NCBI GenBank assembly: GCA_017959195.1
Contig: JAGDBE010000214.1
Location: forward strand, 1 to 13,087
Direction of reading: 5' to 3'
DNA: 13,087 bases
DNA from: Clostridia bacterium
Lineage (GTDB): Bacteria; Bacillota; Clostridia; Oscillospirales; CAG-382
Below, piece by piece: positions 1 to 5,799 of this stretch. A program made the translations under genes and the position numbers. Below the pieces are notes generated by a model. The model was not told where the DNA came from, did not search any database, and saw only the letters and a program-made list of their open reading frames with translations. Position 1 is the first letter of the stretch. Each line of letters opens with the position of its first letter.

Positions 1-2070
1 GTCGTTGTCCACCATCGTCCTCGTTCCGACAATCTGCGTCCATACCGAAGCGGGAACCGTGCTGTCGTACGAGAAAACCTCCGACGTCGGCGTGTTGCAT
101 AGGAATCTCACCTTTTTTGCAACGGAAGTTTTAACAAGCGCGCACGCCGCGTAAACGTGTCCAGAAATTACGGAGCAGGGGTGCAGGAAACGGGTGTTGT
201 TTCCCGTGCCCGCCTCGGTAATCGTGTAGGTCAGCACGCCGTCTTCGGCGCTTATGCTGCCTCTCATGGGCGCCCAGCCGGTCGTGCTTTCGAAATTGCC
301 GTTTTCGAGGATCTGGTTGAAGCGTACTATTCCGCTCTTGCGGAAGGATATGAGCCAGCCGCAGGTGTTTCCGTAAAGTCTTGCCCAGTCAAAACGCATG
401 GAAATCACGCTGTTTGCGGTGATTTCGAGGTCGTAATCGGAAATTTCCGCCTCCGACGCGTCAAATGCAAGAGCAGCGGGCGTTGTACCCGAAATGAAGT
501 CCACGCGTATGAAGTCGCCGAAGACGCCTTCCGGCATTTTCAGCGTAAGCGAGGTCTGAAGTCCCAGATTGTATATCTTGTTGACTTCAAGAAGCCCTCC
601 CGTGCCGACCTGCGTCTCAACGTCGGGACGCACCTTGAGCTCGTCGAGCTTTTCCTTGTCGGTGCAGCCGATAAGACCGCATTTTTCGTGCGTTGCAAGC
701 GGAATGATGAGCATTCTGCCGTCTTCCTGCACCTTTTCCTTGGTGTTTGCACCGGTCTGCAGGTAAACCTCCGCGCCTATGTTGTTTCGCGCGTTCATTC
801 GCTCCTGAGGCGTGGTGTTTGTGCCCGCAACGTCGAATCTAACGACTTTTTTGTACAACTGGTTGTAGAGCGCCGCGCTCTGCACGGGGTTAGTCGAGTT
901 TTCGGTAACGCTTGAATCGACGACCGTCTTGTTCGCCTGCGCTTCTATGCCCGCAAGTTTTGTCTTCTCGGCCGTCGTGTAGTCGTTCTCCGAAAGTCCT
1001 TTGCCTTGAATTATGTCAACTTTTCCCGCAAGCGCGCCGTATATCGCGGAGCTCTTTACGGGATTTTCGGAATTTTCGGTGATACTTGCGTCGATAACGG
1101 TCTTGTTTGCCTGCGCTTCAATTCCCGCAAGCTTTGTTTTTTCAGCCGTCGTGTAGTCGTTTTCCGAAAGCCCTTTTCCCTGAATTATGTCAACTTTCCC
1201 GTCGAGCGCGTCGGTTACCGCCTTCTGGGACATGAGGGCGGAGGTGCTGCTGCCCGTAGTCTGCTTTATCTGCAGGTTTTCGTATATTTCGCTGACAAGC
1301 GCGGCCTTTTCAGTCGCCGTTTCGGCGGAATTTTCGGCTCTTGAAGCCGAAATAATGGCGTTCGCCCTTGACATGGCGGCGTCCGCCGCCGATGATTCCG
1401 CCTCAACTGAGGAGGCGTACGCGCTGTCGGAATATCTTGCGGAGCTTTGCGAATAAGCCCTCGCGTTTGTTTCGGAAGCAAGCGCGCTGCTCGCTCCGCC
1501 GAGTGCGGTTTCGGCATATTCCGACGCGTTTACGGAATAACTTGCCGCACTTGAGGCGCTTCTCGCCGCAGAAGTCGCGGAATCAGACGCTTCGAGCGCT
1601 TTGGAAACCGCCGTGTTCTTGCTTGAAAGCGCGTCGGCCGCCGACGCTTCGGCGGAAAGGAGCGCTCTTTGAACGCGCGCTTCGACCTGCTCGAATTCCG
1701 ATACCGTGTGCTCGTTGCTGAGCACGTTTACCGCGTCAACCGACTTGTCGGCGACAAATTCCATAATATCGCTGTGCCACACTCTTTCGCCGTTGTCGAA
1801 GGCGCGCAGCTGTGTCCTTAAAATACCGCCTTCGCCTATCATTTCGGACGTGATGTTCCATTCAAGCACGAGACTCGTCTCACTTTGCGAGTAGGTGGTG
1901 AGGTCCACTACGTCGGAGGTGTTTTCGATGTCAAGTTTGAACGAAAAACCAAACAGATTTGCGTCCTTTATTTCGAACAACCGCGTTTCGACAAGATTGT
2001 CGTTTACAAAGCCTATGCGCCGGTCCTTTTCGGGGATGACGGCGCTTCGGCTGCGATTAATTACTATCAT
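1..2070 (-). CDS. Phage tail-fibre / upper-baseplate-like protein, C-terminus beyond window
   Basis: The frame opens at the ATG at 2070 and has no stop through base 1, giving 690 codons; the C-terminus lies outside the window. An in-frame stop at 2082-2080 rules out an earlier start, and GAAAGG lies 12 bases upstream. Residues 1-130 resemble the N-terminal domain of phage upper-baseplate (BppU-like) proteins, with IGFVNDNLVETR, a beta-rich KLDIENTSDVVDL stretch and a SEFEQVEARV ending. Residues 134-262 are rich in Ala and Ser with spaced Tyr and Glu, as in trimeric fibre stalks. Residues 270-289 carry the fibre motif TTGSSTSALMSQKAVTDAL. Residues 291-406 are two 58-residue fibre repeats. From about 584, LENGNFESTTGWAP looks like the start of a jelly-roll carbohydrate-binding domain. 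By family, such proteins attach phage or tailocins to cell surfaces. No other phage gene is visible, so prophage edge, tailocin part or domesticated adhesin all remain possible. Confidence 0.85.
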   Translation of the reverse strand, partial: MIVINRSRSAVIPEKDRRIGFVNDNLVETRLFEIKDANLFGFSFKLDIENTSDVVDLTTYSQSETSLVLEWNITSEMIGEGGILRTQLRAFDNGERVWHSDIMEFVADKSVDAVNVLSNEHTVSEFEQVEARVQRALLSAEASAADALSSKNTAVSKALEASDSATSAARSASSAASYSVNASEYAETALGGASSALASETNARAYSQSSARYSDSAYASSVEAESSAADAAMSRANAIISASRAENSAETATEKAALVSEIYENLQIKQTTGSSTSALMSQKAVTDALDGKVDIIQGKGLSENDYTTAEKTKLAGIEAQANKTVIDASITENSENPVKSSAIYGALAGKVDIIQGKGLSENDYTTAEKTKLAGIEAQANKTVVDSSVTENSTNPVQSAALYNQLYKKVVRFDVAGTNTTPQERMNARNNIGAEVYLQTGANTKEKVQEDGRMLIIPLATHEKCGLIGCTDKEKLDELKVRPDVETQVGTGGLLEVNKIYNLGLQTSLTLKMPEGVFGDFIRVDFISGTTPAALAFDASEAEISDYDLEITANSVISMRFDWARLYGNTCGWLISFRKSGIVRFNQILENGNFESTTGWAPMRGSISAEDGVLTYTITEAGTGNNTRFLHPCSVISGHVYAACALVKTSVAKKVRFLCNTPTSEVFSYDSTVPASVWTQIVGTRTMVDND
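853..1026 (-). repeat. Fibre repeat copy 2 (58 residues)
   Basis: This copy covers residues 349-406. Its first 35 residues are identical to those of copy 1, although the DNA differs at many third codon positions. The last 23 residues keep the pattern TENSxNPVxS but vary at several positions. Confidence 0.9.
1027..1200 (-). repeat. Fibre repeat copy 1 (58 residues)
   Basis: This copy covers residues 291-348 of the fibre protein and begins GKVDIIQGKGLSENDYTTAE. It is followed directly by a second copy at 1026-853. The GKGLSxNDYTTAEKxKLAGIE pattern is common in phage tail fibres and forms part of the shaft in such proteins. Confidence 0.9.
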
Positions 2071-2110
2071 TTTTTCGTTTTACCTTTCATTTCTCGTTTT
2101 TGAAATTTAC

Positions 2111-2153
2111 CGGGACGTTTGAAATAAATCTGCCGCCTTTCAAAGCCGCCCCG
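2111..2153 (-). promoter_or_regulatory. Possible stem-loop in the fibre-gene leader
   Basis: In the untranslated leader, TTTGAAA (2144-2138) can pair with TTTCAAA (2124-2118). Outside it, CGGGG (2153-2149) can pair with TCCCG (2115-2111), leaving an asymmetric internal loop. No T-run follows, so it is not a terminator. A regulatory role is only an inference. Confidence 0.3.
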
Positions 2154-2171
2154 TCTTTTGCTGCCGTGAAA

Positions 2172-2200
2172 ATTTTAGCACAAATGTTCGGTTTTTTCAA
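2172..2200 (-). promoter_or_regulatory. Sigma-A type promoter of the fibre gene
   Basis: On the minus strand, TTGAAA (2200-2195) and TAAAAT (2177-2172) are separated by 17 bases; each box matches the consensus at 5 of 6 positions. Transcription would start near 2165, giving a leader of about 95 bases. The promoter lies in the 182-base gap after the carboxypeptidase gene, so the fibre gene can be transcribed on its own. Confidence 0.65.
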
Positions 2201-2252
2201 TTTTGAAATGTTAAATAATTATGATAAATGAAAGGTGAAAAAGCGCGGAAAG

Positions 2253-3431
2253 TCAGTTCAGAAGCAGGGTTCCGGAGACGATGCTCTTCAATATGTCGGA
2301 AAAGGTTACGCGGCGCACGTCTTCATCTAAAATGACGTCGGTTTCGGAAATGACGTCGTCGCCTATTTTGTAGACGATTTTCCCGATGACGTCTCCCTTT
2401 TTTGCGGGCGCTTCGATAAATCCGGGAAGCTCGGGGTGCGCTTCGACGAGTTTGTCTCTGCCTTTTGCGATAAGTATGCTTCCGAGCGCGTGAACGGGAG
2501 TCGTATGGGTTTTAACGCCGCCTTTTACGCGTATTTCGGGAAGCATAACCTGCGTGGTATTGTAAACCGAGAAGTTTGCAAAGCCGAAATCGAGCATTTT
2601 CTTTGCGTCGTTGAACCTGTCGTTGGACGTGGGCGCGGTCATAACCGTTGCAATTAACTGTAAATCTCCGCGCCTTGCGGTAGCCGAAAGACAGTATTTC
2701 GCGGAGTCGGTGTAACCCGTCTTCATGCCGTTTGCGCCGGGGTAAAAGCGGATTAATTTGTTTGTGTTGGAAAGCCCCATCTCGCCGTTCCGCAAGGAAT
2801 CCATCCAAATCTTCGTGTAATCGAAAATAAGCTCGTGTTTAAGAAGTTCTCTCGTCATAACCGCGATGTCTTTCGCAGTCGTGTAGTGGTTTTCGGTCGG
2901 AAGGCCGGTGCAGTTTGAAAAAACCGTGTTTTCCATGCCGAGTTCAAGCGCCCTTTTGTTCATTCTCGCCGTAAACGCCTCCTCGCTTCCCGCAAGGTGC
3001 TCCGCAAGCGCGACTGTGCAGTCGTTTGCCGACACCACCGCCACCTCCTTTATCATGTCGTTTACCGTCATCTGCTCGCCCGGCTCGAGCCATATCTGCG
3101 AACCGCCCATCGACGAGGCGTAGTCCGACGCGGTAACCGTGTCGTCGAGCCTGATTATATCGTTTTCGAGCGCTTCGAATACCAAAAGCAGCGACATGAT
3201 TTTGGTAACCGACGCCGGCTCCGCCCTTGCGTCGGCATTCTGCTCATAGAGGATTTCCCCGGTGGAAAAATCCATAAGACACGCCGAATTTGCCGAAAGT
3301 TCGAGGTTTACGCCGGATTTTACGGCTTCAATGTCGTTCCTTGCGGCATAAACGGCAAAAGAGAGCGTAAAATTTAAGAAAAATGCGAGAGAAACCAAAA
3401 ATGCAAAAGTTTTTTTGAGCTTGTTTTTCAT
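2253..3431 (-). CDS. D-alanyl-D-alanine carboxypeptidase, S11 family (DacA/DacF type)
   Basis: A penicillin-binding serine D,D-carboxypeptidase that removes the terminal D-Ala from peptidoglycan stem peptides outside the membrane. The 392-aa protein has all three active-site motifs: S74-V-T-K77, S134-A-N136 and K237-T-G239. Residues 1-29 are a signal peptide with a Lys-rich start, a hydrophobic core and a likely cut after VYA. Residues from about 285 form the beta-rich C-terminal PBP5-type domain, and the tail DILKSIVSGTLLLN looks like the amphipathic helix that anchors these enzymes to the membrane. The ATG at 3431 is chosen because AAAGG lies 10 bases upstream; a TTG at 3449 overlaps that site and an ATG at 3440 is too close to it. 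No terminator is evident between its stop and the fibre gene. Which dac paralogue it is cannot be decided here. Confidence 0.95.
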   Translation of the reverse strand: MKNKLKKTFAFLVSLAFFLNFTLSFAVYAARNDIEAVKSGVNLELSANSACLMDFSTGEILYEQNADARAEPASVTKIMSLLLVFEALENDIIRLDDTVTASDYASSMGGSQIWLEPGEQMTVNDMIKEVAVVSANDCTVALAEHLAGSEEAFTARMNKRALELGMENTVFSNCTGLPTENHYTTAKDIAVMTRELLKHELIFDYTKIWMDSLRNGEMGLSNTNKLIRFYPGANGMKTGYTDSAKYCLSATARRGDLQLIATVMTAPTSNDRFNDAKKMLDFGFANFSVYNTTQVMLPEIRVKGGVKTHTTPVHALGSILIAKGRDKLVEAHPELPGFIEAPAKKGDVIGKIVYKIGDDVISETDVILDEDVRRVTFSDILKSIVSGTLLLN

Positions 3432-3464
3432 AATACGCATACCTTTCAAGTTGATTTATTAAGT

Positions 3465-3494
3465 ATTATGCGTAAAAAAGCGGGAATATTACAA
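3465..3494 (-). promoter_or_regulatory. Probable promoter of the carboxypeptidase gene
   Basis: TTGTAA (3494-3489) and CATAAT (3470-3465) lie 18 bases apart, just past the T-run of the terminator ending the preceding operon. The -35 box is weak (4 of 6), but position and spacing fit, and the leader to the ATG at 3431 would be about 27 bases. Confidence 0.45.
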
Positions 3495-3522
3495 TAAAAA
3501 AAGAACCGGCGGAGCCGGTTCT
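3495..3522 (-). terminator. Rho-independent terminator of the ireB operon
   Basis: Read on the minus strand, a perfect 9-bp GC-rich stem (AGAACCGGC / GCCGGTTCT, loop TCC) is followed by a run of seven T. It begins 16 bases after the stop of the 94-aa gene and separates it from the carboxypeptidase gene. Confidence 0.93.
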
Positions 3523-3537
3523 CTTTTCGTCATATTG

Positions 3538-3822
3538 TTATGAATCCGCGAGAGTTTTTTCAAGCCATACCGAGCCTATGTTCAGAGCGTCGGACAGGGT
3601 TTTTCTTTCGACCTGATTGAGTATTCTTTCCTGCTTTAACGCAAGGTCCGGGTCGGTGCTCTGGAGCTGAACGAGAATCCTCGACGGAACTTTCGTCCCT
3701 TCGATTTCGGTATTCTCAAGGACGGTAAGCACGACTATGCAATCGTTGTCGGGGCTGCCGTAATAGATTTTGTTGGCGTCCCGGACGACAGGGTGGCCTT
3801 TGTAATTAAGCAAATCTGCCAT
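3538..3822 (-). CDS. Small conserved-looking protein of unknown function, downstream of ireB
   Basis: A 94-aa soluble protein with no signal peptide or membrane segment. The sequence has a short N-terminal part with YKGHPVVRDANKIYYG, a beta-rich middle (CIVVLTVL, RILVQLQSTD) and a helical C-terminal part ending in GSVWLEKTLADS. This resembles small unnamed proteins I recall from Clostridia, but I cannot assign a function. It is not RuvX and lacks the acidic DUF1292 pattern, the two usual neighbours of ireB. The start at 3822 is chosen because GAAAGG (3840-3835) lies 12 bases upstream, as at the fibre gene; ATGs at 3834 and 3831 sit too close to that site. It starts 22 bases after ireB and is followed by a strong terminator, so both genes share one transcript. 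Confidence 0.8.
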   Translation of the reverse strand: MADLLNYKGHPVVRDANKIYYGSPDNDCIVVLTVLENTEIEGTKVPSRILVQLQSTDPDLALKQERILNQVERKTLSDALNIGSVWLEKTLADS

Positions 3823-3844
3823 AATTTGCATCATCCTTTCGGTG

Positions 3845-4102
3845 TCAATCCGCAAGGTAGCTTGCAACGAGGATTTTCAGAAGTTCGTCCCTGTCAAGCT
3901 TAGCAACGATAGCCCTTGCGTTGTTGTAATTTGTGATATAAGTCGGGTCTTCGGAAAGAATATATCCAACTATCTGATTTATGGGGTTGTAACCCTTTTC
4001 CTTGAGGGCGTTGTATACCTGAGTAAGCGCCTGCTTGGTTTCCATTTCCTTTATCTGAGATATGGAAAAGGTAATGGTCTTGTCTATTTGATTTTCAGAC
4101 AT
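3845..4102 (-). CDS. ireB: IreB family regulatory phosphoprotein (UPF0297)
   Basis: An 85-aa protein matching the IreB/YrzL family, with the hallmark KGYNPINQIVGYILSEDPTY followed by NNARAIV and a C-terminal RDELLKILVASYL helix. In Enterococcus faecalis, IreB is phosphorylated by the PASTA kinase IreK on N-terminal threonines and controls intrinsic cephalosporin resistance; IreP reverses this. Here DKTITF places Thr9 and Thr11 in the corresponding place, with Thr9 aligning with one of the known sites. The start at 4102 is supported by AAAGAGAGTGAT just upstream and by a strong promoter whose start site would fall near 4136, which excludes longer frames opening at 4171. It is the first gene of a two-gene operon and is divergent from livJ. 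Confidence 0.93.
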   Translation of the reverse strand: MSENQIDKTITFSISQIKEMETKQALTQVYNALKEKGYNPINQIVGYILSEDPTYITNYNNARAIVAKLDRDELLKILVASYLAD

Positions 4103-4142
4103 AATATCACTCTCTTTCCGAATTATAAAATTATTCAAGTTA

Positions 4143-4171
4143 ATTATATAATGAGAAGCCGAAAATATCAA
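4143..4171 (-). promoter_or_regulatory. Strong sigma-A type promoter of ireB
   Basis: TTGATA (4171-4166) and a perfect TATAAT (4148-4143) are separated by 17 bases on the minus strand. The predicted leader is about 34 bases. Confidence 0.8.
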
Positions 4172-4295
4172 GACAATTTTTTCGGAGTTTACAAAACCGT
4201 AACACTTCGGGAGTGAAAAATCGTCGCGCGGGGCGGTAAAAAACGGAGGTTTTTGTAATTTATAAATAAAGAGGATAATTTTTGCCCCGATACTC
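4172..4295. other. Divergent intergenic spacer between the ireB and livJ promoters
   Basis: Together with the flanking promoters this is the only gene-free stretch above 300 bases (4103-4407). The central part holds no convincing ORF. It contains a widely spaced inverted repeat, CGGGGC (4229-4234) with GCCCCG (4284-4289), whose inner flanks are A-rich and T-rich. A GGAGG at 4244-4248 has no start codon at a useful distance. Confidence 0.5.
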
Positions 4296-4324
4296 TTTAC
4301 AAAACGAAAAAAATGTGGTATAAT
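4296..4324 (+). promoter_or_regulatory. Strong promoter of the liv operon
   Basis: TTTACA (4296-4301) and TATAAT (4319-4324) are 17 bases apart, with a TG one base before the -10 box (extended -10). Transcription should begin near 4331, so the 14-bp inverted repeat falls at the very 5' end of the transcript. Confidence 0.82.
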
Positions 4325-4332
4325 TTCAAAAG

Positions 4333-4375
4333 ATTATACAAAATAAATGTGATATTGCTGATTATTTTGTATAAT
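4333..4375 (+). promoter_or_regulatory. Perfect 14-bp inverted repeat in the livJ leader (operator or 5' hairpin)
   Basis: ATTATACAAAATAA (4333-4346) and TTATTTTGTATAAT (4362-4375) are exact reverse complements separated by 15 bases. Placed just downstream of the -10 box, it could be an operator for a dimeric or tetrameric repressor, or an RNA hairpin protecting the 5' end of the livJ mRNA. A further short repeat, CTCAA/TTGAG, follows at 4381-4394 and partly reaches the ribosome binding site. Confidence 0.7.
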
Positions 4376-4407
4376 ACTAACTCAATTTTTTGAGAGGAGA
4401 CTAAATC

Positions 4408-5610
4408 ATGAAAAAAATTTTAGCCATCGTTCTTGCAGCTCTCATGGTATTTGCACTTGCATCATGCGGCGCTGAAAACCCCACCCCTGACGCAGGCGGC
4501 AAAGACGCAGCTCCTGCCGGAGAAAAAGTCGTTAAAATAGGCGTTTTCGAACCGGCATCGGGCGACAACGGAGCCGGCGGAAAACAGGAAACCCTCGGTA
4601 TTCAGTATGCAAATGAAAAGACACCTACCGTAAAAATCGGCGATGACGAATACAAAGTAGAAGTAATATACGCCGATAACGGTTCGTCCAACGACAAGGC
4701 GCCGACGGCGGCTCAGTCGCTTATCTCTGCAGGCTGCTCGATAATACTCGGCTCCTACGGCTCGGGCGTTTCGATCGCAGCAAGCGACACCTTTAAGGAC
4801 AGCGGAGTTGCCGCAATAGGCGTTACCTGCACAAACCCGCAGGTTACCGAAGGCAACAGCCACTACTTCAGAATCTGCTTCCTTGATCCCTTCCAGGGCA
4901 CGGTTCTCGCAAACCTCGCGTCCGGCGAATTCAAGGCAAGCAAAGCGTATATCCTCACCAAACTCGGCGACGACTACTCGACAGGCCTCGGTTACAACTT
5001 CAAGCAGGCGTTTGAAAAACTCGGCGGCACGGTTGTAGAAGAATCGTTCCAGGAAGGCAACGCTGACTTTACGGCGTTCCTCAACACAGCAAAATCGCAA
5101 GGCTGCGACGTTATCTTTGCTCCGACCTCGACGGAAGCAGCTCAGCTCATCATTGAACAGAGCGCAACGCAGGGAATCAATGTTCCGCTTCTCGCAGGCG
5201 ACACGTGGGATTCCAACGTAATCCTCAACGCCGCAAAAGGCAAGGACGTAAAGATTTACGTTACCACGTTCTATCAGGAAGGCGGCAACGCTGACTTCGA
5301 TAACGGATTCAAGGATTGGATCAACGCAGACGCAACGCATCTGTCGAACAACGGCGGCGACGACACCGTAGCAGCTGTATCGGCAATGGGTTACGACGCT
5401 TACTATGTAGCTCTCGAAGCTATAAAGGCAGCCGGCTCGACAGATAAGGCAGCCATAAAGAACGTTCTCGGAAGCGTTACCTACACGGGCGTTACGGGCG
5501 AAATCAAGTTCGACGAAACCGGCGACGCAATACGCGATACGGCATACGTAAAGACTGCCAACACCGAAACGGGAGCTTGGGACTTCGTTCGCGAACAGGG
5601 CGTAAACTGA
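4408..5610 (+). CDS. livJ: Branched-chain amino acid ABC transporter substrate-binding lipoprotein
   Basis: The extracellular binding component of the LIV importer, 400 aa, of the periplasmic-binding-protein type I fold (Leu/Ile/Val family). Residues 1-20 are a lipoprotein signal with lipobox L17-A-S-C20, so Cys20 would be lipidated and hold the protein at the outer face of the membrane. A short Gly/Ala/Pro-rich linker leads into the domain at about residue 40. The segments CTNPQVTEGN, YFRICFLDPFQGTVLA and LAGDTWDS are typical of clostridial members. AGAGGAG lies 8 bases before the ATG. It is the first gene of the operon and is set apart from livH by 189 bases containing two stem-loops, a layout expected for a binding protein made in excess. 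The true ligand is inferred from family and neighbours; related proteins also bind other amino acids or amides. Confidence 0.93.
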   Translation: MKKILAIVLAALMVFALASCGAENPTPDAGGKDAAPAGEKVVKIGVFEPASGDNGAGGKQETLGIQYANEKTPTVKIGDDEYKVEVIYADNGSSNDKAPTAAQSLISAGCSIILGSYGSGVSIAASDTFKDSGVAAIGVTCTNPQVTEGNSHYFRICFLDPFQGTVLANLASGEFKASKAYILTKLGDDYSTGLGYNFKQAFEKLGGTVVEESFQEGNADFTAFLNTAKSQGCDVIFAPTSTEAAQLIIEQSATQGINVPLLAGDTWDSNVILNAAKGKDVKIYVTTFYQEGGNADFDNGFKDWINADATHLSNNGGDDTVAAVSAMGYDAYYVALEAIKAAGSTDKAAIKNVLGSVTYTGVTGEIKFDETGDAIRDTAYVKTANTETGAWDFVREQGVN

Positions 5611-5634
5611 TTTAACGTTAATTTATCACAAATA

Positions 5635-5666
5635 ATCTTGCGGAAGGCGTATGCCTTCCGCAAGAT
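5635..5666 (+). promoter_or_regulatory. Perfect 14-bp intercistronic stem-loop after livJ
   Basis: ATCTTGCGGAAGGC (5635-5648) pairs exactly with GCCTTCCGCAAGAT (5653-5666) around a GTAT loop. It begins 24 bases after the livJ stop. Only AAATTTG follows, so it lacks the T-run of an efficient terminator. It is better read as a partial terminator or an mRNA-stabilising hairpin that favours livJ over the downstream genes. Confidence 0.8.
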
Positions 5667-5692
5667 AAATTTGATAATGCAATAAATTTGCG

Positions 5693-5738
5693 GAGCCTGT
5701 TGAAAAAATATTTCTGCCGTAATTTTTTCAAGAGGCTC
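5693..5738 (+). promoter_or_regulatory. Second long inverted repeat before livH (17 bp, one mismatch)
   Basis: GAGCCTGTTGAAAAAAT (5693-5709) and ATTTTTTCAAGAGGCTC (5722-5738) are reverse complements except at one position, with a 12-base loop. No T-run follows. It lies 62 bases before the livH start and may act with the first stem-loop in setting the level of downstream expression; it could also be a relic of a small mobile element. Confidence 0.7.
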
Positions 5739-5799
5739 TGAAATTATTAAATTTTCAAGAAAACATGCGAAAAAACGAACAAGGAAGTGTTCAAAGAAA

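Noticed and set aside
157..915. 252-codon open frame on the plus strand
   Set aside because: It lies opposite the long fibre gene, has no recognisable domain, and its codon pattern is the mirror of the minus-strand gene.
1027..1721. Ala/Ser-rich stretch and repeats considered as a collagen-like or low-complexity artefact
   Set aside because: There is no Gly-X-Y pattern, and the frame stays open through the whole region into clearly fibre-like repeats.
3823..3867. Longer version of the 94-aa protein starting at TTG 3867
   Set aside because: It would overlap the end of ireB and pass over the GAAAGG site at 3840-3835, which serves the ATG at 3822 better.
4103..4171. Longer IreB starting at 4171
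   Set aside because: The predicted transcription start near 4136 lies inside that extension, and the conserved family begins at MSENQ after a good ribosome binding site.
4462..5340. 292-codon minus-strand frame inside livJ
   Set aside because: livJ is unmistakable on the plus strand; the antisense product is Arg/Cys/Val-rich without any family features.
5750..5764. Possible CodY box AATTTTCAAGAAAAC upstream of livH
   Set aside because: It has 4 mismatches to AATTTTCWGAAAATT, the second half is shifted by one base, and it lies in an AT-rich gap where such matches arise easily.
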